Positions 26,421 through 35,456 of a DNA stretch of 64,000 nt are shown piece by piece (within the stretch, counting starts at the first letter, position 1; each line of letters begins with the position of its first letter). The stretch is from Sphingomonas sp. (GTDB taxonomy: Bacteria > Pseudomonadota > Alphaproteobacteria > Sphingomonadales > Sphingomonadaceae), in NCBI GenBank assembly GCA_025936675.1, contig JAICSX010000004.1, forward strand, positions 24,865 through 88,864, given 5' to 3'. The position numbers were made by a program, and so were the translations under genes. A model generated the notes under the pieces. That model did not search any database. It was not told the origin of the DNA and saw only the letters and a program-made list of their open reading frames with translations.

Positions 26421-27644
26421 ATGAACGACGTTGCGCTCGCCCCGATTGGAATCCTGCTCCTCGTCGCTTGCCTGATCGCAATGCTGACCCGGCGGCTGGG
26501 ACTGCCCTACATTGTCGGGCTCGTCGCCGCCGGATTTCTGATCGCGCTTCTGCCCAGCAGCCCGAACCTGCCGCTGTCGCGCGGGCTCATCTTCAACGTC
26601 CTGCTCCCGCCGTTGGTGTTCGAAGCGGCTCTCCAGCTCGACTGGAAGCGGTTCAAGCATGAGCTCCCGCTGACTCTCACGCTCGCCTTTGCGGGCGTTG
26701 CGATCGCCACGCTCGTCGTTGCGGGCGGGATGCATTGGATCATCGGCTGGAGCTGGATCGGCGCCGCACTGTTTGGAGTGCTCATCGCGGCGACCGACCC
26801 GGTTTCGGTGATCGCCGCCTTCCGTGAGCTGGGCTGCCTGCCGCGTGTGTCGATGGTCGTCGAATCAGAAAGCCTCTTAAACGACGGTGTCGCGGCCGTG
26901 GGCTTTGCCGTCTTGTCGGCTATTGCTGCCGGCGCCAACCCTGGCGCTGCAACCATCATCCCCGCTTTCCTGTGGACGTTGCTCGGCGGCGTCGGAATCG
27001 GCCTTGCTGTCAGCATCGCAATCCTGCTGATCGTCGGACGCACGGACGATCCGCTCGTCGAGATCACGCTGACGACGATTGCCGCCTACGGCTCATTCCT
27101 CGTCGCCGAGCACCTGCAGGCGTCTGGCATCATCAGCGCGCTCGCGGCGGGGCTAATGGTCGGAAGCGCAGGAAGTCGGTTCATTTCCCGCGCGGGCCGC
27201 CAGCGGGTGGATTCGGCCTGGGACTATTTCGCGTTCCTCGCAAACAGCATCGTCTTCATCCTCATCGGCATGAGCGTCGCCAACCAGCCGATCCACCGCC
27301 TGGGCTCGGGCGCGGCAGCAGTGGCAATCCTCCTCGTCCTCGCCGGCCGAGGGCTCTCCATCTATCCCTTATCGACGCTGTTCATGTCGTCGCGGTGGCG
27401 GCTGAAGGCTTCGCTTCAGCACGTGCTGTTCTGGGGCGGCCTGCGCGGCGCCCTCGCTTTGGCCCTCGCGCTTGCTGTCCCCCCGACGGTGCCCGAGCGA
27501 AATGCGATCATCCTCACGGCCTTTGTCGTCGTCGCCTTTTCGATCCTCGTCCAAGGCCTGACCATGCCATGGCTGATCAACCGCCTGCAGCTCGGCCGAA
27601 AGCCTCGCGAAGCGGCGGTTGCCGCCCCTGCAGTCGAAAGCTAG
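26421..27644 (+). CDS. Na+/H+ antiporter, CPA1 family
   Basis: 407 residues with about twelve helices. CPA1 landmarks: LPPLVFEAALQLDW, ATDPVSVIAAFRELG (ATDP ion site), ESLLNDGVAAVGFA (ND motif) and FWGGLRGALALALAL. It exports Na+ (or K+) in exchange for protons. Starts at ATG 26421. The MFS gene starts 9 bp after its stop and cysK follows, so the three may form one operon. Confidence 0.9.
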   Translation: MNDVALAPIGILLLVACLIAMLTRRLGLPYIVGLVAAGFLIALLPSSPNLPLSRGLIFNVLLPPLVFEAALQLDWKRFKHELPLTLTLAFAGVAIATLVVAGGMHWIIGWSWIGAALFGVLIAATDPVSVIAAFRELGCLPRVSMVVESESLLNDGVAAVGFAVLSAIAAGANPGAATIIPAFLWTLLGGVGIGLAVSIAILLIVGRTDDPLVEITLTTIAAYGSFLVAEHLQASGIISALAAGLMVGSAGSRFISRAGRQRVDSAWDYFAFLANSIVFILIGMSVANQPIHRLGSGAAAVAILLVLAGRGLSIYPLSTLFMSSRWRLKASLQHVLFWGGLRGALALALALAVPPTVPERNAIILTAFVVVAFSILVQGLTMPWLINRLQLGRKPREAAVAAPAVES

Positions 27645-27653
27645 GCGGCAGGC

Positions 27654-28922
27654 GTGAGCCTGCTTCCCGAACCGCTTCGGATTCCCGCGTTCCGTGTCTT
27701 CTGGCTCGCGCGTCTGAGCTGGACGATCGGCAGCCTCGCAATGGTCATCGTCATTGGATGGCAGGTCTATGACATCGCCCGCCACACGATGGGCCTCAAG
27801 GAGGCCGCGTTCCGGCTGGGCATCATCGGGCTCGTGCAGTTCATTCCCTTGTTCCTGCTCACCCTGGTGACCGGATGGACGGCTGACCGCCTCGACCGAA
27901 GGTGGATCGCGAGGGCCGCGGTCGCGCTGGAGCTTGGCTGTGCGAGCAGTCTCGGCTGGCTGGCATGGCACCACAGCACGACGCTGCTCGCACTTTACAC
28001 GGTCGCTGCGCTGCTCGGCGTGGGCCGAGCCTTCGCCGGGCCGGCCTTGAGCGCACTCGCACCCAATCTCGTGCCGCGCGACATTCTCCCGCGGGCCATC
28101 GCTCTATCATCGATCGCCTGGCAGACCGGCGCAGTTCTAGGGCCAGCGCTCGGCGGCTATCTCTATGCCTTTGCGCCTTACGCGCCCTATGCGGCCAGCG
28201 CCGTCCTGTTCCTTATCGCCTTCGTCTGCCTGCTCGCCATCGGGCCTGTTCCACGCGCGACGATAAACCGCGGGCCAAATCCATGGGCGCAAATGGTCGA
28301 GGGCCTCAAATATGTCCGTCACAACCGCCTGGTGCTCGGTGCGATCAGCCTCGACCTTTTCGCAGTCCTGCTTGGCGGAGCGACGGCGATGCTTCCGGTC
28401 TTCGCGCGAGATGTGCTTCACTCGGGTCCGGAGGGCCTTGGCCATTTGCGCGCCGCGCCAGCGGTCGGAGCGACTCTGACGGCGGCATTCTTCTCGGTCC
28501 GGCCGCTCAAGCACAATGTTGGCGTCAAGATGCTGACAGCCGTGGCGGTCTTCGGAATCGCGACGGTCATCTTCGGATTCTCGCGCTGGATGCCGCTGTC
28601 TCTTTTGTGCCTCGCGCTGCTCGGCGCCGCCGACATGTTCTCGGTTTATGTCCGCCAGTCACTAATCCAGCTCTACACGCCGGACGAAATGCGTGGGCGC
28701 GTCGGCGCGGTCTCTTCGCTGTTCATCTCGGCTTCGAACGAGCTGGGTGAAACCGAGTCCGGCTTCCTCGGCGCGATCATCGGCCCCGTCCCCGCCGTGA
28801 TTGCCGGAGGATTGGGAGCGGTCGCAGTCGTTTTCCTGTGGTCCTGGTGGTTCCCTGAGCTGCGCCTTGCAAAAAGCTTTGACGCACCCGATTTGCGCGC
28901 TGCACCCACGAAGGAGAGCTAG
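27654..28922 (+). CDS. MFS transporter (EntS/MFS_3-like)
   Basis: 422 residues, about twelve helices. The opening PLRIPAFRVFWLARLSWTIG, ALEAQMV-type helix 2 (here GWQVYDIARHTMG) and TGWTADRLDRRWIARAA fit the MFS_3/EntS branch, whose members export siderophores or drugs. The start is GTG at 27654. No siderophore synthesis genes are in the window, so the substrate is open. It sits between the CPA1 antiporter and cysK, with 3 bp to cysK. Confidence 0.82.
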   Translation: MSLLPEPLRIPAFRVFWLARLSWTIGSLAMVIVIGWQVYDIARHTMGLKEAAFRLGIIGLVQFIPLFLLTLVTGWTADRLDRRWIARAAVALELGCASSLGWLAWHHSTTLLALYTVAALLGVGRAFAGPALSALAPNLVPRDILPRAIALSSIAWQTGAVLGPALGGYLYAFAPYAPYAASAVLFLIAFVCLLAIGPVPRATINRGPNPWAQMVEGLKYVRHNRLVLGAISLDLFAVLLGGATAMLPVFARDVLHSGPEGLGHLRAAPAVGATLTAAFFSVRPLKHNVGVKMLTAVAVFGIATVIFGFSRWMPLSLLCLALLGAADMFSVYVRQSLIQLYTPDEMRGRVGAVSSLFISASNELGETESGFLGAIIGPVPAVIAGGLGAVAVVFLWSWWFPELRLAKSFDAPDLRAAPTKES

Positions 28923-28925
28923 GGC

Positions 28926-29849
28926 ATGAAGGCCGCGAACGTCCTCGAGACCATCGGCAACACCCCGCATATCCGGATCAACCGCCTTTTCGGCGACCGC
29001 GCGGAAGTGTGGATGAAGTCGGAGCGCGCCAACCCCGGAGGCTCGATCAAGGACCGCATTGCCCTCGCCATGATCGAAGACGCCGAGCGCTCGGGTAAGC
29101 TAAAGCCAGGCGGAACGATCATCGAGCCCACCTCTGGCAACACGGGCATCGGCCTTGCGATGGTCGCGGCGGTCAAGGGCTATAAGCTGATCCTGGTCAT
29201 GCCCGACAGCATGAGCGTGGAGCGCCGGCGGCTGATGCTCGCTTATGGCGCTCAGTTCGAGCTCACTGACCGCGCCAAGGGCATGAAGGGAGCGGTCGAG
29301 CGGGCCAATGAGCTCATCGCCGACACTCCCGGCAGCTGGATGCCGCAGCAGTTCGACAATCCGGCGAACGTCGACGTCCACAAGCGCACGACGGCGCAGG
29401 AGATCCTCCGCGACTTCGGGGACACGCCCATCGATGCGATCATCACCGGCGTCGGGACCGGCGGTCACATCACCGGCTGCGCGGAAGTGCTCAAACCCAT
29501 TTGGCCGAACCTCAAGGTTTATGCGGTCGAGCCGGCACTTGCGCCGTTGCTGAGCGAAGGCCGGGCAGGCCCGCACCCCATCCAAGGTCTCGGCGCGAAC
29601 TTCATCCCGAGCATCCTCAATACCGAGATCCTCGACGGCATCATCGATGTCGACGCCGACCGTGCAAAAGAGATGGCACGGCGGGCTGCTCGCGAGGAAG
29701 GGCTGCTGATCGGCATCTCGTCGGGCGCTGCTCTCGCGGGCGTCGAGCAGAAGCTGGAAGAGCTTGAGGGCAAACGGATTTTGACGTTCAACTACGACAC
29801 CGGCGAGCGCTACCTCTCGGTTCCCGATTTCCTTCCGCAAGAAGTTTAG
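28926..29849 (+). CDS. cysK: Cysteine synthase A (O-acetylserine sulfhydrylase)
   Basis: 307 residues. PLP lysine in [15 protein letters not shown] near residue 42, substrate loop [11 protein letters not shown] near residue 68, phosphate loop [10 protein letters not shown], and SSGAALAG near the C-terminus. It makes L-cysteine from O-acetylserine and sulfide. ATG at 28926, three bases after the MFS stop. Nothing obvious marks CymR- or CysB-type control. Confidence 0.95.
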   Translation: MKAANVLETIGNTPHIRINRLFGDRAEVWMKSERANPGGSIKDRIALAMIEDAERSGKLKPGGTIIEPTSGNTGIGLAMVAAVKGYKLILVMPDSMSVERRRLMLAYGAQFELTDRAKGMKGAVERANELIADTPGSWMPQQFDNPANVDVHKRTTAQEILRDFGDTPIDAIITGVGTGGHITGCAEVLKPIWPNLKVYAVEPALAPLLSEGRAGPHPIQGLGANFIPSILNTEILDGIIDVDADRAKEMARRAAREEGLLIGISSGAALAGVEQKLEELEGKRILTFNYDTGERYLSVPDFLPQEV

Positions 29850-29900
29850 CGCCCGGTAACCTTGTTCGTTCGCCGCGCGGTTAACTCGCGCGCGTAGAAG

Positions 29901-29942
29901 CTCCACTTGGATCGCCCCGGCGAGCCAATCCGGCAGGTGGAG
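29901..29942 (+). promoter_or_regulatory. Leader hairpin that pairs with the ribosome binding site of the GGDEF-EAL-PilZ gene
   Basis: CTCCAC at 29901-29906 is complementary to GTGGAG at 29937-29942, the Shine-Dalgarno region four bases before ATG 29946. Inside it TTGG (29907-29910) pairs with CCAA (29925-29928) and TCGC (29912-29915) with GCGA (29920-29923). That makes 14 pairs with a one-base mismatch on each side and one eight-base bulge. The structure would mask the ribosome site, so translation could depend on temperature, a ligand or a protein. Confidence 0.5.
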
Positions 29943-29945
29943 TAA

Positions 29946-32630
29946 ATGCGTCGCAACTTGTTTACCAGAACCCCCGAAGTGGAACGTCCCGCCTCCGCGC
30001 GGACATCCGCGCGCGAAGCGCTCCTTTTCGACCTCCGGGACCACACCGAAAGCGCTGAGCTAAACCTCGCCGAACGCCGGGTCAGCGGCTGGACCTTCGC
30101 CCCCTGGCTGATTTTCGCCGGGCATCTGGTCCTCGCAATCACACTTCTCCTCGAGCGCCGCTCCGGAACGAGCTGGAGCGCGCTTGCCGGCGCATGCTTG
30201 CCGCTTGGCATTTCGCTAGTCCTGGACGCTGCAGCAGGCGGAGTCATGCTGCTATGGCGGCGCCTGCAAATCGCTCCGCACACGATCGTACGGGTGATGT
30301 GCGGCTATCTTGCTGCGACAGGCGGCGCGTGGAGCATGGCAACGGCGGCGACCGGCTCATTCAAGCTCGCTGATGCATCTTTCGTGACCATCGCCCTCAG
30401 CGCAGGCTTCTTCTTGCGGTCGATCGTCGCCGTGACGAAGCCGCCGCTTGCGGTCGTGAATGCCGCAGTTGCGATCGCTGCCACTGCATTCTTTTCGAAC
30501 GATCTTCAGGTCACGTTCGCGATCGACGCCATGGCTATCCTGATGATTGTCTACAGCGTCGCGATCACCCAAAAGTCGCTGTTCGAAGGCCGCCGTCGCC
30601 TTGCGCTCGAGTGGCAGGCGAAAAAGGCCCTCAACTTCGTCGACGAATTCGAGAACAGCGGACGCGGCTGGTTCTGGGAAACCGATTCCCTCGGAACCTT
30701 GTCCTACGTGTCGCGCCAGCTTTCCGAGGACTTCCAGTGCGAGCCCGAGGCGTTGCTGGGCAGGCGGTTTACCGACCTCCTGTCGGTCGACCAGGCCTCC
30801 GATTCGATGGAAGAGCGAAAGACGCTCGGCTTCCACCTGTCAGCGCGATTCCCCTTCTCCGATGTGGTCGTCAGGCCCGCGAGCGAGCAGGACGTCCACT
30901 GGTCGCTTTCGGGCAACCCGATCTTCGACGAACGTGGCCGCTTCCTCGGGTTCCGTGGGATCGGCACCGACCTCACCGAGCAACGCAAATCCGAACGCGA
31001 GATTTCGCGCCTCGCGCGCTTCGATTCGCTGACGAGCCTGCCCAACCGCGCGATGATGCGGCAAACGCTCGACGAAGCCCTTCGCAACGCGTCGATCCGG
31101 CAGAAGGGCTGCGCCCTCTTCATGATCGACCTCGATCGGTTCAAGAACGTCAACGACACGCTCGGCCACCCGATTGGCGATGCGCTCCTGCGCCAGGTCG
31201 CGGAGCGCCTGAAATCGGTCATGGGCAATCACGGCCAGGTGGGCCGCCTCGGCGGTGACGAATTCCAGGCGGTGCTGCCCGGCGCCGTCGATATCGGCCT
31301 TTTAGAATCGCTTGCGCGCACCCTGATCGAGCAGGTGTCCCGGCCCTATCAGATCGAAGGGCACAAGGTGACGATCGGCGCGTCGGTCGGGATCGCGATC
31401 GGTGATCCTGGACGTGCGAGCGCCGACGCACTCGTCCGCAACGCCGACCTCGCGCTCTATGCAGCAAAGGGCGCAGGCCGCGGCAAGCATTGCTTCTATC
31501 AACCGTCGATGCACAGCGAGGCGGCCGAACGGCAGCTGCTCGAGAACGACCTCAGGCAGGCCGTCGAGCGCGGCGAGCTTTCCGTCCATTATCAGCCGGT
31601 TGTGCGCGCCGCCGGAGAAGAGATTTCCGGGTTCGAAGCGCTGGTCCGCTGGCAACATCCGACGCGCGGCGCCATTTCGCCCTCCAAGTTCGTCCCCCTT
31701 GCGGAGGAAGCCGGCTTGATCGGCAAGATTGGCGAATGGGTGCTGCGCACGTCGCTCGAGGAGGCATCGCACTGGCCGGATCATGTCCGTGTGGCGGTCA
31801 ACCTCTCGCCGCTGCAGTTCAATGACCCCAACGTGGCGGCCATGGTCGGCAAGCACCTAGCGGAAACGAACGTTCGCGCCGAGCGGCTCGAGCTCGAAAT
31901 CACCGAGGGTGTGTTCCTCGCCGAGGGCGATTCGACCGACGAGACCTTTGCCAAGCTGAAGGGCCTCGGCGTGCGGCTGGCGCTGGACGACTTCGGCACC
32001 GGCTATTCGTCGCTCGGCTATTTGAAAAAGGCGCCGTTCGACAAGATCAAGATCGACCAGAGCTTCGTTCGCGGCGCCGCTTCCACGACGAACCGCAATG
32101 CGGCCATCATCCGCGCGATTGTCACCCTCGCGGAAACGCTAGGAATGGACACTTGCGCGGAGGGCGTCGAGACCCACGACGACCTTCAACTCATCCGCGA
32201 GCTCGGCGTCAGCATGGTGCAGGGCTATATTTTCGGAAAGCCCGGGCCGGCCGAAACGGCTCGGGAGCTGGCGAACAGCGTCACGGTCGAGGCCGAAGGC
32301 TTCGCCTGCATCCGCGAGCCGCGCCACCTGCTGATGCGCAGGGCGATGACGTCGATCGGAGGCCAGACCCTTGAGGTCAAGCTGCGCAACATTTCGTCGA
32401 TGGGCGCGCAGGTCGAGTGCGATCAGCCGGTATCCCCGGGCACCGAGCTCGTAATCGACATTATCGGTGTAGGCCCAGTAACCGGGTCCGTCCGCTGGTC
32501 GCAGGCCGGGAAATTCGGGGTTCAGTTCACCGGCCAGTTCGACCTTGCACGCCTCGCGCCGAAGAAGGAGCAGCGCAGCTCCGCCGCCGTGATGCCGTCC
32601 TGGTACGTCGACCAGCGCGAAGCGGGATGA
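29946..32630 (+). CDS. Membrane-bound bifunctional diguanylate cyclase/phosphodiesterase with PAS and PilZ domains
   Basis: 894 residues. About six N-terminal helices (roughly 48-215), a PAS domain (GRGWFWETDSLGTLSYVSRQ, about 238-345), GGDEF domain with RLGGDEF at 434-440 and FKNVNDTLGHPIGDALL, EAL domain with FEALVRW (EAL 564-566), ELEITEG, DDFGTGYSSL, KIKIDQSF, CAEGVET and VQGYIFGKP, then a C-terminal PilZ-like domain with NISSMGAQV (NxSxxG). Both catalytic domains look intact, and no RxxD inhibitory site precedes GGDEF. It makes or degrades c-di-GMP and may sense it through PilZ. Its ribosome site lies in a hairpin. Confidence 0.93.
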   Translation: MRRNLFTRTPEVERPASARTSAREALLFDLRDHTESAELNLAERRVSGWTFAPWLIFAGHLVLAITLLLERRSGTSWSALAGACLPLGISLVLDAAAGGVMLLWRRLQIAPHTIVRVMCGYLAATGGAWSMATAATGSFKLADASFVTIALSAGFFLRSIVAVTKPPLAVVNAAVAIAATAFFSNDLQVTFAIDAMAILMIVYSVAITQKSLFEGRRRLALEWQAKKALNFVDEFENSGRGWFWETDSLGTLSYVSRQLSEDFQCEPEALLGRRFTDLLSVDQASDSMEERKTLGFHLSARFPFSDVVVRPASEQDVHWSLSGNPIFDERGRFLGFRGIGTDLTEQRKSEREISRLARFDSLTSLPNRAMMRQTLDEALRNASIRQKGCALFMIDLDRFKNVNDTLGHPIGDALLRQVAERLKSVMGNHGQVGRLGGDEFQAVLPGAVDIGLLESLARTLIEQVSRPYQIEGHKVTIGASVGIAIGDPGRASADALVRNADLALYAAKGAGRGKHCFYQPSMHSEAAERQLLENDLRQAVERGELSVHYQPVVRAAGEEISGFEALVRWQHPTRGAISPSKFVPLAEEAGLIGKIGEWVLRTSLEEASHWPDHVRVAVNLSPLQFNDPNVAAMVGKHLAETNVRAERLELEITEGVFLAEGDSTDETFAKLKGLGVRLALDDFGTGYSSLGYLKKAPFDKIKIDQSFVRGAASTTNRNAAIIRAIVTLAETLGMDTCAEGVETHDDLQLIRELGVSMVQGYIFGKPGPAETARELANSVTVEAEGFACIREPRHLLMRRAMTSIGGQTLEVKLRNISSMGAQVECDQPVSPGTELVIDIIGVGPVTGSVRWSQAGKFGVQFTGQFDLARLAPKKEQRSSAAVMPSWYVDQREAG

Positions 32631-32633
32631 GAG

Positions 32634-33968
32634 TTAGAGGCCCGCGAACCGCCGCGCCTCGCCGGCGTCCTTGCCGTAGAAATCATTGAAATACACGATC
32701 GAAGTGCCGCTCGGCACCGCCGTCAGATAGGTGATGTAGAGCGGCACGGGGGTCGGCAGTTCGACCTTCTGCTCCGGACGCGCTCCCTTCGGACTCGGCG
32801 GCCTGCCGTTGAACAGCCAGCGCTCGAACCGCGGTGCATCCTCGAGCCGGACGCAGCCGTTGCTCTCAAGGCGCGCCGCATCCTCGATCTTCTCCTTCTC
32901 CGGTGTGTCGTGAAGCCAGATTCCCGCCTGGTTCGGGAACATGAACTTCATTCGTCCCATCGAGTTGGCGGGACCCGGCCGCTGGCGGAGATTGACCTTG
33001 AGACGGCCTTCGGCGACCGCATGCCAGTCGACGGACATCGGGTTGAGGACGTGGGCGTCCGGCCCGAACTTGTCGACGAGGTCATAGCCCCGCTTGGTGA
33101 AATAGGCGCGTCCTTCCTTGAGGATGGTCGGCGCGAGCTTGCGCGATGTGATATCGGGCGGCGAATTCCAATAAGGATTGAGGGCGACGTAGCGGATGAA
33201 GGCATTCATCATCGGCGTCTGTGCGATCGGATCCGGCCGGCCGGCGACGACGCGCATCGAGTCTACCACCTGGCCGTTCTCATACATGTAGAGACGCGCC
33301 GCTGGCGGATTGACGATCACATAGCGGCCGTTGCCGGCTGGAAGCGCTCGCGCTCGCTCGAGGTTCAGCGACAGGAGGCGATACTGCGCAGCGTTGGCAT
33401 AGATTCGGCTCGCGATCGCCTGACGGAGCTTCGCGTAAATCGGATTCATCCACCCCATCTGCTGGACGTAGTCCGCGAGTGAATTTGCGTGTGCCGCCGC
33501 GGTGAGCAGCTCCATCGCCGAGGGCGGCGCCGGTTTCAGGTCCGCATCGACATAAATGATTCCCACGCCGGGATCGTGCCGGAGGTCGCGGGCATATTCC
33601 ACGAAGGCTTCGCTGAGCATCGCCTCCGCGCGTTGCACGGCAGCGGGGTTGCCGCTTCTCCCGTCCTGGACCGCACGGCTAAGCGCGCGAACATTATACC
33701 GCTTGGGATTGAGGTGATCGGCCTGCGCGGTGGAAAGCAGCTGGAGCAGCTGGGGCGCCGCATTGCCCGCACCGGGTGCGAACCACAAAGGCGCTCCGCC
33801 GCGCGAGCGATAGAAATCCGCGATTTCGCCGTCGAAAGGCGCAGCGGTGGCTGCCCTGGCCGGTGTGGGCGCGATGATCAGCGGTGTCGAAAGAGCAACA
33901 ACCCCAAACAGTCCGGCTGCGGCAATGACTCGGCCAAGCGGCGATAGGCCGCCAGAAAGCTTACCCAT
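32634..33968 (-). CDS. L,D-transpeptidase (YcbB/LdtD-like)
   Basis: 444 residues with signal peptide/anchor (VIAAAGLFGVVALSTPLIIAP). A scaffold/peptidoglycan-binding-like region (DHLNPKRYNVRALSRA) precedes a YkuD catalytic domain with YVIVNPPAARLYMYENGQ, GIWLHDTP and the nucleophile motif SNGCVRLED. It forms 3-3 peptidoglycan crosslinks in the periplasm. The stop lies 3 bp from that of the convergent GGDEF-EAL gene. ATG at 33968. Confidence 0.9.
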   Translation of the reverse strand: MGKLSGGLSPLGRVIAAAGLFGVVALSTPLIIAPTPARAATAAPFDGEIADFYRSRGGAPLWFAPGAGNAAPQLLQLLSTAQADHLNPKRYNVRALSRAVQDGRSGNPAAVQRAEAMLSEAFVEYARDLRHDPGVGIIYVDADLKPAPPSAMELLTAAAHANSLADYVQQMGWMNPIYAKLRQAIASRIYANAAQYRLLSLNLERARALPAGNGRYVIVNPPAARLYMYENGQVVDSMRVVAGRPDPIAQTPMMNAFIRYVALNPYWNSPPDITSRKLAPTILKEGRAYFTKRGYDLVDKFGPDAHVLNPMSVDWHAVAEGRLKVNLRQRPGPANSMGRMKFMFPNQAGIWLHDTPEKEKIEDAARLESNGCVRLEDAPRFERWLFNGRPPSPKGARPEQKVELPTPVPLYITYLTAVPSGTSIVYFNDFYGKDAGEARRFAGL

Positions 33969-34059
33969 GTTGATCCTTCATTCCTCAGGCTTGCACGGCT
34001 GAACGCGCGAATCCCCGAACTGGTTGTAGGCCGAGCGCTTACCCTTCGCTGAACCGCGC

Positions 34060-34095
34060 ACACAAGAAAAGAGCGCCGGACATGCCGGCGCTCTT
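34060..34095 (-). terminator. Rho-independent terminator of the Tyr/Gly-rich protein gene
   Basis: A perfect 11-bp stem AAGAGCGCCGG/CCGGCGCTCTT (34069-34095) with a five-base loop is followed on the minus strand by TTTTCTTGTG. It lies 22 bp after the stop at 34118. The best intrinsic terminator seen in the window. Confidence 0.9.
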
Positions 34096-34117
34096 CCTTG
34101 GCCAAGTTACCGCCCGC

Positions 34118-34591
34118 TTAGCGGCGGTTGATGTGAACGTCGTAGACTGCGCCGTTGTAACCGACGTCACAGCGGAAGCTGAGGTCGGCGGCGTTGTTGT
34201 AGCCGTAGCCGAGCGCGCCATAGGCTCCGACGCCATATGGGCCATAGCCATTGGACGCATAACGGCCGCTGCTTGCGAGGCCGCGCACACGAATCATCCC
34301 GTTGTTGCGCGGGGTTACCTGCGTAATCGACAATACCTGGCCACGGGCGGTCGGCACGCCGACGAGCGACCCTAGGATGCTGCCCAGGCTCGTCCGGTTG
34401 TACAGACGACTCTGGACCGCGGCGGTGCATTGCGAAGCCGCAGCGTTGGTGTTTATGCCGTAGCCGTAATTGTTGTAGCCGTAGTTCGTACCGTAGCGGC
34501 TGTACCCATAATATTGAGCGCCGGCGGGCGCGGCGGCCGCAATCGCGGCAACGCCTGCACTGAGGCCAATGATTTTCTTGATCGTAAACAT
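34118..34591 (-). CDS. Tyr/Gly/Asn-rich exported protein
   Basis: 157 residues with signal peptide (MFTIKKIIGLSAGVAAIAAAAPAGA) followed by YYGYSRYGTNYGYNNYGYG, a low-complexity run. A middle region (AVQSRLYNRTSLGSILGSLVG) and a second Tyr/Gly stretch lead to LSFRCDVGYNGAVYDVHI. Two cysteines (about residues 55 and 140) could form a disulfide. It has its own terminator and a possible stress promoter, so it is monocistronic. Possibly a surface or matrix protein. Function unknown. Confidence 0.8.
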   Translation of the reverse strand: MFTIKKIIGLSAGVAAIAAAAPAGAQYYGYSRYGTNYGYNNYGYGINTNAAASQCTAAVQSRLYNRTSLGSILGSLVGVPTARGQVLSITQVTPRNNGMIRVRGLASSGRYASNGYGPYGVGAYGALGYGYNNAADLSFRCDVGYNGAVYDVHINRR

Positions 34592-34632
34592 GATTCTTCT
34601 CCGTCAGAGGAACGGTGTCGTCTGGTGAACAA

Positions 34633-34658
34633 AACGCTCCGGCGGCGACGGCGGTTCG
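34633..34658 (-). promoter_or_regulatory. Possible EcfG-type (general stress) promoter
   Basis: On the minus strand CGAAC (34658-34654), a 17-base spacer and CGTT (34636-34633) approximate the alphaproteobacterial EcfG consensus GGAAC-N16/17-CGTT with one mismatch. It lies about 40 bases before the ATG at 34591. Confidence 0.3.
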
Positions 34659-34725
34659 ACGTTCAACGTAACGGCAGTTCGACTCGTCGTGTCTGACTGA
34701 ACCTCAGATAAATGGCGAAAAAGCA

Positions 34726-34773
34726 GGAAAAAGAATCAGGAGCGGCCGCCGCAGCCTAAGCCGCGACGGCCGC
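34726..34773 (-). terminator. Terminator of the DUF4402 gene
   Basis: A 14-bp stem with two G-U pairs (GCGGCCGTCGCGGC with GCTGCGGCGGCCGC, 34742-34773) and a four-base loop lies 25 bp after the DUF4402 stop. On the minus strand it is followed by TGATTCTTTTTCC. Confidence 0.82.
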
Positions 34774-34797
34774 CCGAACCACCGACAACCAGTGGGT

Positions 34798-35307
34798 TTA
34801 TTGATAGTCGGCGGTCAGCTGGAACAGAGCCGAATAGGTGCCGTTCGCCTGGTTGGCCGCAATGCCGAACGCACCGCCGACATAGACGGTGAACGCGCCG
34901 CTGCCCGGAAGCACGCGGGTCGTACCGCCGGCGTCCAGAGTCATGCTGTTCACACTCACGGTCGCGCCGCCAGGTCCGACGAGGACCGCGCCTGCGGGCG
35001 GAGTCAGTGTCAGCCCGACCGTCTGCCCGCTCTGGCCGAGACCGTCGAAGCGAGCACGCGAGAACGTGCTCGGCACGAGCGTCACACCGCCAGCCGCGCT
35101 GCGAATTGCGGTATCGGGATCAACCGACACAGTACCTGCAGTCGCGCTACCGGCGACGGTGCCGAAATCGAGGTCCGAAACCCACGAAAGCGTCAGCGGC
35201 TCGAGGACGACACCCTTTGCAGTCGCCGTCGCTGAAGCCTGTTGAGCGACGGCCGGCGTCGCCACAACGAGAGCGGCAAGCGCCGCAAAGCCCAGATTGA
35301 AACGCAT
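34798..35307 (-). CDS. DUF4402 domain-containing exported protein
   Basis: 169 residues: signal peptide (MRFNLGFAALAALVVATPAVAQ), then LEPLTLSWVSDLDFGTVAGS, the opening strand pair of DUF4402, and a Gly/Thr/Val-rich beta domain ending NGTYSALFQLTADYQ. Members are secreted beta-sandwich proteins in sphingomonads, sometimes present in several copies and resembling pilin-like or surface proteins. Monocistronic with its own terminator. Role unknown. Confidence 0.87.
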   Translation of the reverse strand: MRFNLGFAALAALVVATPAVAQQASATATAKGVVLEPLTLSWVSDLDFGTVAGSATAGTVSVDPDTAIRSAAGGVTLVPSTFSRARFDGLGQSGQTVGLTLTPPAGAVLVGPGGATVSVNSMTLDAGGTTRVLPGSGAFTVYVGGAFGIAANQANGTYSALFQLTADYQ

Positions 35308-35456
35308 CTTGATTCCCCACGTACAAATGATCGAGGAGATGACAGATGCATCAGCGCGCCTTCACAGCGATTGAAGGCTTTTGGTTGAACGAAAATTTAC
35401 CCTGTTTGTGAGCCATACCGGCCAGACGGAGAATCGTTAGCTGTGCGTCTCGGCAC

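Noticed and set aside
29879..29886. GGTTAACT before the GGDEF-EAL gene as a CtrA site
   Set aside because: A single half-site without a second TTAA at the required spacing.
34069..34095. Hairpin at 34069-34095 as a plus-strand terminator
   Set aside because: The U-tract lies on the minus side and no plus-strand gene ends there; assigned to the minus-strand gene.
35358..35384. GCCTTC/GAAGGC hairpin followed by TTTTGG (plus orientation)
   Set aside because: No plus-strand gene upstream; a six-base stem occurs easily by chance in GC-rich DNA.
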